Shown piece after piece: positions 17,281-26,807 of a stretch of 64,000 nucleotides of DNA. The notes beneath the pieces are model-generated. The model was not told where the DNA came from, searched no databases, and saw only the letters and a program-made list of their open reading frames with translations. Origin of the DNA: JALYNX01 sp963780755 (GTDB lineage Bacteria > Actinomycetota > Acidimicrobiia > Spongiisociales > ZC4RG35); the NCBI GenBank assembly GCA_963780755.1, contig CAWACX010000001.1:682001-746000 (forward strand). Direction: 5' to 3'. Within the stretch, counting starts at the first letter, position 1. Every line of letters begins with the position of its first letter. The position numbers and the translations under genes are program-made.

Positions 17281-17308
17281 ACGATTTCGGCCGTATCGGC
17301 CTTGCGCT

Positions 17309-18097
17309 TTAGCCGTTTCTGGCCGCCTCGAGCATGACCGCAAGAGGCGCCTCGACCCCTGTCCACCAGGTGAAGGACTCGGCCGCCTGGAGGGCGAGGA
17401 ACTCCACTCCGTCCACCACGGGTATGCCCCGCAACCGGGCCTGGTCGATGGACGGCGGAACCCTAGGCCCGTAGGCCAGGTCGATGAGCGCCGCGGCTTC
17501 ACCGATGAGCGAGGGTGGAAGGTCTTCACCGGCCATGCCGATCGGGGTTGCGTTGACCAGCACCGCTCCCGAGACCGGGTCGCCAAAGGGGACGATGGCC
17601 ATCTCGCTCCCGGCTCCAAGCCTTTCCGATAGGTCCTGGGCCCGCCGCGGGTCGCGAGCCGAGATGAAGACCTCGCGATCGGGCATCGCCGAGATGACTG
17701 CGGCCGCGGCGCCGCCTGCACCCAGGATCAGCACCGGGGCCGTGGCCGGGAACTCGGGCCTGGCCAGGATCTGTGCCATCGCCGCGGCGTCGGTGGTCTC
17801 GCCTTGGATCACCCCGTCCTGGAACCGCATCGAGTTGACCGAACCGCCTCCGGCAGCGGCTTCGCTGAGGACGTCAGCGGCCTCGGCCGCTGCTCGTTTC
17901 AGCGGCATGGTCACGTTGATTCCGTCCAGAGAGCCGTCGCGCATCTCGACAAGGGCCTCCAAGAGCCCGTGGACGTCGGCACGACGGGCCTCGTACGAGC
18001 CTTCGAGGCCCAACGACCGCAGGGCGGCGCGGTGAATCACCGGGGACCTGGAATGCTCGACCGGATCGCCGAGCACTGCGAAGTGAAGGGCGCTCAT
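17309..18097 (-). CDS. aroE: Shikimate dehydrogenase
   Basis: NADPH-dependent reduction of 3-dehydroshikimate. 262 aa. Substrate motif HSRSPVIH at residues 15-22, catalytic lysine in GINVTMPLK, nucleotide loop ILGAGGAAAAV, and NATPIGM in the C-terminal domain. The final QAAESFTWWTG is typical of the family. Position after mltG and ruvX is conserved in actinobacteria. Confidence 0.95.
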   Translation of the reverse strand: MSALHFAVLGDPVEHSRSPVIHRAALRSLGLEGSYEARRADVHGLLEALVEMRDGSLDGINVTMPLKRAAAEAADVLSEAAAGGGSVNSMRFQDGVIQGETTDAAAMAQILARPEFPATAPVLILGAGGAAAAVISAMPDREVFISARDPRRAQDLSERLGAGSEMAIVPFGDPVSGAVLVNATPIGMAGEDLPPSLIGEAAALIDLAYGPRVPPSIDQARLRGIPVVDGVEFLALQAAESFTWWTGVEAPLAVMLEAARNG

Positions 18098-18127
18098 CGA
18101 CGGCCAGTGTGCCAGTCGAAACTCAGC

Positions 18128-19228
18128 TCAGGGCAGAACGCCGTCTTCCCTGGCCTGGGCCACGTTGGCATTGTGCTCCTCGAGCGTCGGAGCGAACGCA
18201 TGATGGCCTTCGAGATCGGAGAGCACATAGAACAAGTAGTCGGTCGTCGCCGGGGCTGCCGCCCCTTCAAGAGAGGCGCGGCCGGGCGCCGAGATCGGGG
18301 TCGGGGGCAAACCCGGGACCAGGTAGGTGTTGTACGGCGAGTCGAAATCCCGGTCGAACTCAGCTACGTCTCTCGTTCCCATCCCATAGAGCACCGTGGC
18401 ATCGATCTCGAGGTTCATCGGCAGGGCGAGCCGGTTGTGGATGACACTCGACACCAGCGGCCTCTCCTCGTCCAGCAGCACCTCGGACTCGATCAACGAG
18501 GCCATGATCAGCCCCTCGTAGGGGGTCATGCCCGCTGCCTCGACCGCCGACCAATCGATGCTGTCCACCCTCTGTTCCATGGTCGAGGAGAGACGTTGCA
18601 GGATCGACACCGGCTCGGCGGAGCTGGCAAACTCGTAAGTGTCGGGGAAGAGGAGACCCTCCCAGTGGGTCAGCCCGGCGCCCTCCGGGATCTCTCGTAG
18701 GGAGGTGGACACCTCGCCGGAGAGCAGAGCCTCCTCGAATTCTGCATATGGGATCCCCGAGCTCTCGGAAAGCCTCGTCAGGATCTCCCCGACTCTGAGC
18801 CCTTCGACCACGGTCACCCGATATACGTCGGCCACCGGGCCTACCACCAACAGCGCCACCACCTCTGCGGGATCCATCAGGGTCTGCATGGGGTAAGTGC
18901 CGGCCTGGAGGCGCGAGGCTGCCTCGTTGTTGCGGACCGCCACCTCGAACTCGAGCGCGGACCGGACCACGCCCTGGGCGGCGAGGATGGCTCCGATGTC
19001 CTCTGCACTCGACCCGGCTGGGATCTCCACTGTCACTTCCTGGCCAGGGACGACAGTGCCCTGGCCGCCGGCCTGCTCGTCCGAGCCGAGTGAGGACCCG
19101 ACCGTTCGGCCCAGGTAAGAGGCGCCGCCGACCACGGCCACCGCGGCCAGGGCCACGATCCCGCAGATGGCGATCACTTTGGCCGCGCGCCCCCAGGGTG
19201 AAGGCTCGGGAACCGGTTCGAAGGTCAT
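18128..19228 (-). CDS. mltG: Endolytic murein transglycosylase MltG
   Basis: Membrane-anchored lytic transglycosylase that ends nascent glycan strands. 366 aa: one membrane segment at about residues 16-36 (AAKVIAICGIVALAAVAVVG), a LysM-like subdomain (EIPAGSSAEDIGAIL) and the YceG catalytic domain. The catalytic glutamate lies in IMASLIESEV; LEIDATVLYGMG and NTYLVPGLPPTPISAPG follow. ATGA overlap with ruvX; aroE follows 30 bp later. Confidence 0.94.
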   Translation of the reverse strand: MTFEPVPEPSPWGRAAKVIAICGIVALAAVAVVGGASYLGRTVGSSLGSDEQAGGQGTVVPGQEVTVEIPAGSSAEDIGAILAAQGVVRSALEFEVAVRNNEAASRLQAGTYPMQTLMDPAEVVALLVVGPVADVYRVTVVEGLRVGEILTRLSESSGIPYAEFEEALLSGEVSTSLREIPEGAGLTHWEGLLFPDTYEFASSAEPVSILQRLSSTMEQRVDSIDWSAVEAAGMTPYEGLIMASLIESEVLLDEERPLVSSVIHNRLALPMNLEIDATVLYGMGTRDVAEFDRDFDSPYNTYLVPGLPPTPISAPGRASLEGAAAPATTDYLFYVLSDLEGHHAFAPTLEEHNANVAQAREDGVLP

Positions 19229-19629
19229 TTCTGGGAGTCCAAATAGTCCTGAAGGATGATGGCGGCAGCCACCTTATCGACGGTCTCCCTCCGTTCCCGG
19301 CGCTTCATTCCCGACTCCAGAAGGGCACTCTCTGCCATTCTCGAGGTGAATCTCTCGTCGTGGTAAACGACTTCGATCCCGGTGGAGGAGGCCAACTCGT
19401 CGCCGAAATTCCTGGCATCGGCGGCTGTGGCGCCCTCGACCCCGCTCAGACCGGTGGGGAGACCGATGACGATGGTACCGACATCGTGTTCTTGAGCCAG
19501 TCGGGCGATCTCGTCGACCGCCACGGATTTCTCGACGACCGCGAGAGGCGAAGCGGTGAGCAAAAGGCCGTCGGAGAGTGCCAACCCCACCCGTTTGCTG
19601 CCGTAGTCGACTCCCAATACGCGGCTCAT
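19225..19629 (-). CDS. ruvX: YqgF/RuvX family putative Holliday-junction resolvase
   Basis: RNase H-fold protein implicated in pre-16S rRNA processing. 134 aa from ATG 19629. GVDYGSKRVGLALSD holds the first catalytic aspartate, VIGLPTGLSG and DERFTSRMAES carry the next, and VDKVAAAIILQDYL closes the fold. The open frame upstream of this ATG runs into alaS-side intergenic sequence without similarity. Overlaps mltG by 4 bp; the alaS-ruvX-mltG-aroE order is conserved in actinobacteria. Confidence 0.92.
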   Translation of the reverse strand: MSRVLGVDYGSKRVGLALSDGLLLTASPLAVVEKSVAVDEIARLAQEHDVGTIVIGLPTGLSGVEGATAADARNFGDELASSTGIEVVYHDERFTSRMAESALLESGMKRRERRETVDKVAAAIILQDYLDSQK

Positions 19630-19690
19630 AGGCGACGGAGGCAGCGAAGTCACGGGCGACTGAGACGGGTGCCCGGATAGCGCCGCGAGA

Positions 19691-22315
19691 TCACAAGGCT
19701 CCCAGGGCCTGTTCCGCCGCGGACCGGGCCAGATCGAGTGCCGCCTCCATCCTTTCACCGTGCTGCCCGCCGGCCTGGGCCAGCTCCGGGTCACGCGACC
19801 CGCCACCACCCAGCTCTTTTGCAGCATCCGAGATGACCTCGGCCGCCGAGATCCCGGCCTCGACCAGGTCCTTGCTCAGCAGTCCGATCAGGGCGCCCTT
19901 CCCCCCGTGGCGCGACCCGACCACGACGACCGACCGGGGCCCGGTGCGGTCCCTTATCCCGAGGGCCAGCTGTCGCAGGGATGCCCCATCGAGATCGTGC
20001 GCCTCGGCTACCACGAGAGTGGCCTCGCCGATCTTGGTGGCATTCGACGCCAACTCACCCGCCAGCTCTCCCCTCCGCTGGCTGCGATAGGTGTCCAACT
20101 CTCGCTCGAGGCCGACGACCTTCTCCATAAGGGCCTCGATCCGCTCTGGAGCCTCACCATGACCGACGTTGAGGAGGTGCTCGGCGCGGTCCATGCTCGA
20201 CCGGACCTCGACGAGACGTTGATAGGCGGCCAGGCCGGTCAGGGCCTCGACCCTCCTCAGGTTGGACCCGATCGAAGACTCGGAGTTGATGAGGAGAGGC
20301 CCTACCTGTGCCGAGGTGTGGGTGTGAGTGCCACCGCAGAACTCGGTCGAGAACTCGCCGACCTTGACCACCCGCACCGTGTCTCCGTACTTGTCGCCAA
20401 AGAAGGCGAGTGCGCCCATCTCCTCGGCCTGCTCCTTTGAGGTGACCGTGGTGGTCACCCGAGCGTTGTCGATCAGCCTCTGGTTGACCGCGAGCTCGAC
20501 CTCGGCCAGCTCTGCCTTGTCGACCTGGGCGAAGTGGGAAAAGTCGAACCGGAGCCGGCCCGGCTCGACCAGGGAGCCGGCCTGATGGGCATGATCCCCC
20601 AGGACCTGGCGCAGGCCCCAATGGAGGACGTGGGTCCCGGTGTGGCTCTTCCTGATCGCTTCGCGGCGCGGGGAATCGATCACCGCCGATGCCTGCTGCC
20701 CCACTGCGATGAAGCCCGAGCCCACCCGGAGTCGGTGCCCGTGAAGTCCCTGCAAAGCGTGTCGGGTGTCGCTGACGACTCCGCTGCCGGTTGGAGTCGT
20801 GATCGTGCCGCTGTCCCCGACCTGGCCCCCGGACTCGGCATAGAACGGAGTGCGGCTCAAGAAGACCTCGACCTCCCGTCCCTCGTCTGCGCGCTCGATC
20901 GATTCCCCATCGGCGACGATTGCCAGGACCTGGCCCTCGGCGACCTCCTCGTCGTAGCCGACGAACTCGGTGGAACCGGTGACATCGAGCACCGACCGAT
21001 AGACGTCGAGAGCCGCGACCTCGTCTCCGCCCTTCCACGCCGCCCGGGCCCTCTGCCGCTGTGCATCCATCTCGGCATCGAATCCCACGGCATCGACCTC
21101 CACCCCGCGCTCTCCAGCGATCTCCCTGGTCAGCTCTATGGGGAACCCGTAGGTGTCGTGCAGCTTGAAGGCGGTGGCCCCGGAGAGGGTGAGGCTGCGG
21201 TCTCCGGCGAGCTCGGTGTCGAGCAGTTGGTGCCCGGATTCGAGTGTGCGCCGGAATCGCTCTTCCTCCCGGGTGACCACCTGGGTGATGAAGTCCTGTT
21301 TTTCCCTGAGCTCGCCGTACCAATCTCCCATCACGTCGACGGTGGCTTCGACGAGCGCCGGGAACACCAGACCCTCCCCTCCGTATTGCCAGGCATGGCG
21401 GACTGCCCTCCGCAGCAGGCGCCGCAGCACATAACCGCGACCGTCGTTGGATGGGATCACGCCGTCACCGATGAGGAAGGTCACGGAGCGGGCATGGTCG
21501 GCCAGGATGCGGAGAGAGACGTCTTGGCTCTCCTTCTCCCCGTAGATGAGCCTGGTGTAACCGGCAGCGACATCCCGGATGTGACGGGTGGTGTCGATGT
21601 CGAAGACGCTGGAGACTCCCTGCAACACCGAGGCGACCCGGTCGAGACCCATCCCGGTGTCGATGCTCCTGGCGGGAAGGTCTCCGATCACGTGATATGG
21701 CTCGTCCTGGACGTTCTGCATGAAGACCAGGTTCCAGATCTCGAGATAGCGCTCCTCGCCGCCCCCGATCGGTCCGCCGGGCGGCCCGTACTCCTCCCCC
21801 TTGTCCCAGAAGATCTCCGAGCACGGCCCGCAGGGCCCGGGCACCCCCATCTGCCAGAAGTTGTCCTTGCCCCCGCGCTGCACCCGCTCGGGCGGGGCGC
21901 CGACGGAGTCGATCCAGATCTGCTCCGCTTCGTCGTCTGTCTCGTACACGGTGAACCAGAGGCGCTCCGGATCGAGCCCGAGTCGTTCGGTGACGAACTC
22001 GTACGACCAGGGAATCGCCTTCTCCTTGAAGTAGTCGCCGAAGCTGAAGTTCCCCAGCATCTCGAAGAACGAGAGGTGGCGCTGTGTGCTCCCGATGATG
22101 TCGATGTCCACGGTGCGCACCACCTTCTGGACGGTGGTCGCCCTGAGGTAGGGGGGCGTCTCCTCACCCAGAAAATAGGGCTTGAACGGGACCATCCCGG
22201 CGTTGGTGAGCAGCAGCGTGGGGTCGATCGGGATCAAGGAAGCGGACGGACGCAAGACATGTTCTCGCTCCTCGAAAAACGAGGTGAACAGATTTCGAAT
22301 CTGGTTGCTGTCCAT
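19691..22315 (-). CDS. alaS: Alanyl-tRNA synthetase
   Basis: Charges tRNA-Ala. 874 aa, full length. Class II catalytic core from the N-terminus (RNLFTSFFEEREH, NAGMVPFKPYFLG, GNFSFGDYFKEKA). The editing domain has the zinc motif HTGTHVLHW plus CGGTHTHT, and the C-terminal C-Ala domain ends GGGGSRDPELAQAGG. ATG at 22315, 32 bp after rarA. No T-box fits in that gap. Confidence 0.98.
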   Translation of the reverse strand: MDSNQIRNLFTSFFEEREHVLRPSASLIPIDPTLLLTNAGMVPFKPYFLGEETPPYLRATTVQKVVRTVDIDIIGSTQRHLSFFEMLGNFSFGDYFKEKAIPWSYEFVTERLGLDPERLWFTVYETDDEAEQIWIDSVGAPPERVQRGGKDNFWQMGVPGPCGPCSEIFWDKGEEYGPPGGPIGGGEERYLEIWNLVFMQNVQDEPYHVIGDLPARSIDTGMGLDRVASVLQGVSSVFDIDTTRHIRDVAAGYTRLIYGEKESQDVSLRILADHARSVTFLIGDGVIPSNDGRGYVLRRLLRRAVRHAWQYGGEGLVFPALVEATVDVMGDWYGELREKQDFITQVVTREEERFRRTLESGHQLLDTELAGDRSLTLSGATAFKLHDTYGFPIELTREIAGERGVEVDAVGFDAEMDAQRQRARAAWKGGDEVAALDVYRSVLDVTGSTEFVGYDEEVAEGQVLAIVADGESIERADEGREVEVFLSRTPFYAESGGQVGDSGTITTPTGSGVVSDTRHALQGLHGHRLRVGSGFIAVGQQASAVIDSPRREAIRKSHTGTHVLHWGLRQVLGDHAHQAGSLVEPGRLRFDFSHFAQVDKAELAEVELAVNQRLIDNARVTTTVTSKEQAEEMGALAFFGDKYGDTVRVVKVGEFSTEFCGGTHTHTSAQVGPLLINSESSIGSNLRRVEALTGLAAYQRLVEVRSSMDRAEHLLNVGHGEAPERIEALMEKVVGLERELDTYRSQRRGELAGELASNATKIGEATLVVAEAHDLDGASLRQLALGIRDRTGPRSVVVVGSRHGGKGALIGLLSKDLVEAGISAAEVISDAAKELGGGGSRDPELAQAGGQHGERMEAALDLARSAAEQALGAL

Positions 22316-22347
22316 CCGAAGGAGGCCTCTGCTGGAAGAGGGCGAGG

Positions 22348-23715
22348 TTAACGAGGTCCGGTTCCGGGACCGTCCCCTTTGGCACGGCCCTCCCGGTGCA
22401 GGGTCTGATCGATCTCTTCGAGTCGGGCGCCGACCTCTGCTTCGTCCCCGGCAGTCCCCGGATGGAACAAGGCCCGCGCCGGCACCCCGTCGGGAAAGTA
22501 CTGCTGCTCCACCACCCCTCCCGGGTAGTCGTGTGAGTAGAGGTAGCCCTCGCCATGCCCCAGCGAGGAGGCTCCCTGGTATCCGGTGGAGCGGAGATGG
22601 GGCGGGACGCTCGCCTGGGGCCCATCGCTGACCAGGTCACGGGTGGCGGCGATGGCCCGGCCGATCGAGTTCGACTTGGGAGCCGTCGCCAGATAGACGG
22701 TGGCCTGCGTCAGGTGGTACTCGGCCTCGGGTAGGCCGACGTAAGCCAACGACTCTGCGGCGGCGACAGCGATCGGCAGCGCTTGGCGGTCGGCGAGCCC
22801 GACATCCTCGGAGGCGAGGATTATCAGTCGACGGGCGATGAACTCTGGGTCTTCTCCGGCATCGAGCATCAGAAACAGCCAGTAGAGGGCAGCATCGGGA
22901 TCCGAGCCGCGGACGCTCTTGATGAAGGCCGAGATCACGTCGTAGTGCTGGTCACCGGTCTTGTCGTAGCGGACGATCCTGCGTTGGAGAGCCTCGGCCA
23001 CGTCTTCGCCGGTGATCTCCTCTCTGTCATCGCCGCCGGCAAGGAGCGCAGCGACCTCCAATGCGTTGAGCGCCTGACGGGCATCTCCCCCGGTGCGCGC
23101 CCCCAGGTCCTCGAGGATCTCCGGAGACGCGCTCAGATCCTGGTTTCCGAGTCCCCGCTCGGTATCGGCCAGAGCCCGGGTCAGGAGTTCTACGATCGAA
23201 TCCGGCCCGAGCGGCTCGAGGCGGAACAGCGTCATCCGGCTCATCAGAGGTGAGTTGACCTCGAAGAATGGGTTCTCGGTGGTGGCGCCGATCAGTGTCA
23301 AAGTCCCGTCCTCGACCCCGGGAAGCAACGCATCTTGCTGGTTCTTGGCGAAACGATGGATCTCGTCCAGGAACAGAACGGTCCGCCGCTCATCGGTCTC
23401 GAGCCGGGCCCGGGCGCGCGCCAGGACTTCTCGAATGTCCTTGACCCCGGCCGAGGTGGCGGAGAGAGTCTCGAACTCGGCCTCCGCATAGGAGGCCACG
23501 ACCCGGGCCAGGGTCGTCTTCCCGGTCCCGGGCGGCCCCCAGAGGAGCATGGAGACGGGGCGACCCGACTCGACCACCCTCCTGAAGGCTGCTCCGGGCG
23601 CCATCAATGACGGCTGTCCCACCACCTCGTCCAGGGTGCGGGGCCGCATCCGCGTCGCCAGGGGGGCAGAGCTGAGGGCGATGTCGTCGGCACGGGCGGC
23701 AAAGAGGTCACTCAT
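22348..23715 (-). CDS. rarA: Replication-associated recombination protein A (AAA+ ATPase)
   Basis: MgsA/RarA clamp-loader-like ATPase acting at stalled forks. 455 aa from ATG 23715 (MSDLFAARADD). Walker A WGPPGTGKTT at about residue 53, Walker B LFLDEIHRFAKNQQDALLP, sensor 1 GATTENPFFEVN, and the C-terminal tetramerisation region DPDAALYWLFLMLDAGEDPE with HLTQATVYLA. The frame extends upstream, but that part overlaps the end of aspS and lacks similarity. Confidence 0.95.
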   Translation of the reverse strand: MSDLFAARADDIALSSAPLATRMRPRTLDEVVGQPSLMAPGAAFRRVVESGRPVSMLLWGPPGTGKTTLARVVASYAEAEFETLSATSAGVKDIREVLARARARLETDERRTVLFLDEIHRFAKNQQDALLPGVEDGTLTLIGATTENPFFEVNSPLMSRMTLFRLEPLGPDSIVELLTRALADTERGLGNQDLSASPEILEDLGARTGGDARQALNALEVAALLAGGDDREEITGEDVAEALQRRIVRYDKTGDQHYDVISAFIKSVRGSDPDAALYWLFLMLDAGEDPEFIARRLIILASEDVGLADRQALPIAVAAAESLAYVGLPEAEYHLTQATVYLATAPKSNSIGRAIAATRDLVSDGPQASVPPHLRSTGYQGASSLGHGEGYLYSHDYPGGVVEQQYFPDGVPARALFHPGTAGDEAEVGARLEEIDQTLHREGRAKGDGPGTGPR

Positions 23716-23749
23716 CGCTGCCGACGGTACCCGGTGCCAACCGCCTCGA

Positions 23750-25522
23750 TCAGAGAGCGGGGTCGGGCTCCCCGGGTCCCTCGCGTCGCGTTTCGGCCTC
23801 GGCCGACAACCCAATCCCCAGCTCACCGAGTTGGTCGGGCTCCACCCAGGTCGGGGCACCGGTCATCGGGTCCACCCCGCTCTGGGTCTTCGGGAACGGG
23901 ATCACTTCGCGGATCGAGGTCTCCCCCTGGAGCACCATGACCAGGCGGTCGATGCCAAAGGCGAACCCGGCATGGGGCGGGGTCCCATAACGCAACGCCT
24001 CGAGGAACCACCCGAACCTGCGCTCGGCTACTTCTGAATCGATCCCGAGTATCTCGAAGACTTGTCTCTGCACCACCGGATCGTGGATACGGACCGAGCC
24101 CGAGCCGAGCTCGACCCCGTTGACCACCACGTCATAGGCGTTGCTGATTGCTTGGAGTGGGTTGTCCCGCATCTCTTCTATAGACACCGGGGAGGTGAAG
24201 GGGTGATGCGAGAAGGTGATCGAGCCGTCTTCGCTCTGTTCGAACAGCGGGAAGTCGATCACCCAGAGAAGGGCGAGATCCTGGTGGCCCTCGGGGCGGA
24301 GCAGATCGGTGCGGAGCGTTCCAAGCACCGCAACGGCCACGCGCCAGCGGTCGGCCGCCAGGAGCAACACATCGCCCGAACCGGCTTGCAATGACTCCTT
24401 GATCCCCGACATCTCCGCCTCGGTCAGGAACTTGGAGACGGGAGAGCGAAGCGAGCCGTCATCTTCGACAACCATCCAGACCAGGCCTTTGGCCCCTAGG
24501 TCCCGGGCTCTCTCTGTCAGGGAGTCGGCCTTGGCCCGGGACCACTCCACGGCTCCGATGTTCAGCCCACGCACCGTTCCCCCGTCTGCCAGAGCTGACT
24601 CAAAGACCCCGAACCCGGTCTCGCCGAAGAGGCCCGACAGGTCCACGATCTCGGGGCCGATCCGGAGATCCGGCTTGTCGCTCCCGAAGCGGTCCATGGC
24701 CTCCTGCCAGGTGAGGCGGAGAAATGGTCGGGCAATGTCGAGGCCCCGCAACTCCGCCACGACGGCGACCAGGACCTCCTCGATGGCGGCGAGCACGTCG
24801 TCGCGGCCCCAGAATGAGCCCTCGAGGTCGAGCTGAGTGAACTCGAGCTGACGGTCGGCCCTGAAGTCCTCGTCCCGGTAGCAACGGGCGATCTGGAAGT
24901 AGCGCTCGACCCCGGAGATCATCAACAACTGTTTGAAGAGCTGGGGCGACTGCGGAAGGGCGTAGAACTCCCCAGGCTGGAGCCGCGACGGGACCAGCAT
25001 GTCCCTGGCCCCCTCCGGGGTGCTGTTGACCAGCGTCGGCGTCTCCACCTCGAGGAATCCCATGCCGTCCAGAGTGCGGCGGATCGCCGCCGTTGCCCGC
25101 GATCGCGCTCGCAGGTTGGCCGCCATCCGGGGCCGTCGCAGATCGAGATAACGGTGGCGGAGCCGGGCCCTCTCGTCGACCTCGGTGCGGTCGTCGATCA
25201 TGAACGGGAGCGCATCGGCCGCGGAGAGCACGGTCAGCCCTTCGACACCAATCTCGACCGATCCGGTCGCCAGGTCGGGGTTCTCGGTCCCCTCGGGCCG
25301 GGCCCTGACCTCTCCCACCACCGACACGCAGTACTCCATCCGGATCCCGGCCAATTCCGGGTGCGTTTCGGGGTCGGCGACGACCTGGACCAGCCCGGAG
25401 CTGTCCCGGATGTCGAGGAAGGCGATGCCCCCGTGATCCCGGCGGCGCTGCACCCAGCCGGCAACCGTCACCCGGCTCCCGATGTCCCCGGGGCCGATGG
25501 TCCCGGCATGGCGATCTCTCAT
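23750..25522 (-). CDS. aspS: Aspartyl-tRNA synthetase, probably non-discriminating
   Basis: Charges tRNA-Asp, and likely also tRNA-Asn. 590 aa: OB-fold anticodon domain (1-105), class II core with RCYRDEDFRADRQLEFTQLD, the bacterial GAD insertion (about 290-410), and HAGFAFGIDRLVMVL. Residue H30 in RRRDHGG and the glycine in RPEGTENP are the pair associated with non-discriminating bacterial AspRS (discriminating enzymes such as E. coli have Leu and Lys). That would require GatCAB to make Asn-tRNA-Asn. ATGA overlap with hisS. Confidence 0.95.
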   Translation of the reverse strand: MRDRHAGTIGPGDIGSRVTVAGWVQRRRDHGGIAFLDIRDSSGLVQVVADPETHPELAGIRMEYCVSVVGEVRARPEGTENPDLATGSVEIGVEGLTVLSAADALPFMIDDRTEVDERARLRHRYLDLRRPRMAANLRARSRATAAIRRTLDGMGFLEVETPTLVNSTPEGARDMLVPSRLQPGEFYALPQSPQLFKQLLMISGVERYFQIARCYRDEDFRADRQLEFTQLDLEGSFWGRDDVLAAIEEVLVAVVAELRGLDIARPFLRLTWQEAMDRFGSDKPDLRIGPEIVDLSGLFGETGFGVFESALADGGTVRGLNIGAVEWSRAKADSLTERARDLGAKGLVWMVVEDDGSLRSPVSKFLTEAEMSGIKESLQAGSGDVLLLAADRWRVAVAVLGTLRTDLLRPEGHQDLALLWVIDFPLFEQSEDGSITFSHHPFTSPVSIEEMRDNPLQAISNAYDVVVNGVELGSGSVRIHDPVVQRQVFEILGIDSEVAERRFGWFLEALRYGTPPHAGFAFGIDRLVMVLQGETSIREVIPFPKTQSGVDPMTGAPTWVEPDQLGELGIGLSAEAETRREGPGEPDPAL

Positions 25523-26733
25523 GGGAGACGCTCCCGGACCCATCCCGCAAGGTCATCCAACCCAACGTCGGCTCGCTCGTCACCCGCCCGCACATCGAAG
25601 GGGCCGCTTTCACCTTTGACCACCACGATCACCGGCGCTCCGGAGCGACTGGCTGCCTTGAACTGGGCTTTCACAGAGCGGCCTTCGGAGTCGAGGTTGG
25701 TGCGGATCCCAGCGTCTCTCAGCGCGGACGCCGTGATCAGCGCCGAACCCGGGCCCACCTCGGACACGATGAACGCGTCTAGTTCGGTCTCCGATGGCAC
25801 ATTCGTGGCGAGGATGGTGCGATCGACACCGAGGGCGAACCCGACGCCGGGGGCCCTCCGCCCGCCGATCGACTCGGCGAGCCCGTCGTACCTCCCGCCA
25901 CCGCCGACCGCGTTCTGCGCTGCGTCCAGACCGGTCGCGATGTATTCGAAAGCCGTTCTCGTGTAGTAGTCGAGCCCCCGCACCAGGCCGTGGTCCTCCA
26001 CGAAGGGCACGCTGAGACTCCCCAGCAGCGACTTCACCTCCCCGAAGTGGATCGAGCAGGGCTCGCAGAGATGGTCGGCCATTCTCGGCGCATCGCCAAG
26101 GTCAGGCCCACATACCTTGCAGTCCAGGACCCGAAGCGGGTTGGTGGCCACCAGCGGCTTGGAGTCGTCGCACAGCTCGTCAAAGCGCTTCTCGAGATAT
26201 GACCGCAGCTCAGCCACGTATCCGGGCCGGCACACCGCATCTCCGAGCGAGTTGATCCTGACCTCGAGGGCAGGCACGCCGACTGCGGACAGAAACCGGT
26301 ACCCGAGCTCGATGACCTCGGCGTCGGCGGGCGGCGCCTCGACGTCGAGGTACTCCACCCCGACCTGCCAGAACTGGCGTCCCCTGCCTTTTTGTGGCCG
26401 CTCGTAGCGAAACATCGGGCCCGAGTACGCCCCCTTCCAGGCACCCTTCCCCCCCGAGTGGAGGAAGGCTCGGACCACGCCGGCGGTCCCCTCCGGCCTC
26501 AGGGTGACCGACCGACCACCGCGGTCTTCGAAGGTGTACATCTGCTTGGTCACCACTTCGGAAGTGTCCCCGACCCCTCTCTCGAAGAGGTCGGTGGACT
26601 CGAAGATCGGGGTCATCACCAAGGGATAGCCGTACCGGGCGGCCCAGTCCTCCCAGACCGCGAACAGCCGCCTCCAGGCAGTGGATTGGGGCGCGCCGAT
26701 GTCGTCGGTGCCCTTGGGTGGCTGGAAGCTCAT
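25519..26733 (-). CDS. hisS: Histidyl-tRNA synthetase
   Basis: Charges tRNA-His. 404 aa: class II motif 2 MFRYERPQKGRGRQFWQVGV, motif 1 region PPKGTDD, histidine-binding GLDYYTRTAFE, VGGGGRYDGL and a C-terminal anticodon domain ending WVRERLP. Order MBL hydrolase-hisS-aspS matches M. tuberculosis. Divergent from a small plus-strand gene. Confidence 0.97.
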   Translation of the reverse strand: MSFQPPKGTDDIGAPQSTAWRRLFAVWEDWAARYGYPLVMTPIFESTDLFERGVGDTSEVVTKQMYTFEDRGGRSVTLRPEGTAGVVRAFLHSGGKGAWKGAYSGPMFRYERPQKGRGRQFWQVGVEYLDVEAPPADAEVIELGYRFLSAVGVPALEVRINSLGDAVCRPGYVAELRSYLEKRFDELCDDSKPLVATNPLRVLDCKVCGPDLGDAPRMADHLCEPCSIHFGEVKSLLGSLSVPFVEDHGLVRGLDYYTRTAFEYIATGLDAAQNAVGGGGRYDGLAESIGGRRAPGVGFALGVDRTILATNVPSETELDAFIVSEVGPGSALITASALRDAGIRTNLDSEGRSVKAQFKAASRSGAPVIVVVKGESGPFDVRAGDERADVGLDDLAGWVRERLP

Positions 26734-26759
26734 CGGAGCCGGAGGGTAATTGCCCGACG

Positions 26760-26774
26760 GGTGATGACATCACC
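26760..26774. promoter_or_regulatory. Perfect palindrome GGTGATG-A-CATCACC
   Basis: A 7+1+7 perfect inverted repeat in the 74-bp divergent region between hisS and the MORN-like gene. It overlaps the -35 area of a plausible plus-strand promoter with -10 TACCCT at 26796-26801, so an operator is a reasonable reading. No matching transcription-factor family is identified. Confidence 0.4.
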
Positions 26775-26807
26775 ACCTCGGTCGGCCATGCGTCGTACCC
26801 TGACTGA

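Noticed and set aside
17260..17282. TTGACA at 17282-17277 as a -35 element for the DUF4388 gene
   Set aside because: A -10 at 16-18 bp would fall on the ribosome-binding site, leaving no leader; the bases are better explained as part of the inverted repeat.
22316..22347. T-box or other riboswitch before alaS, and elsewhere before metK and thrS
   Set aside because: The available gaps (32 bp before alaS, 12 bp before metK, 90 bp at thrS) are too short or show no conserved structure.
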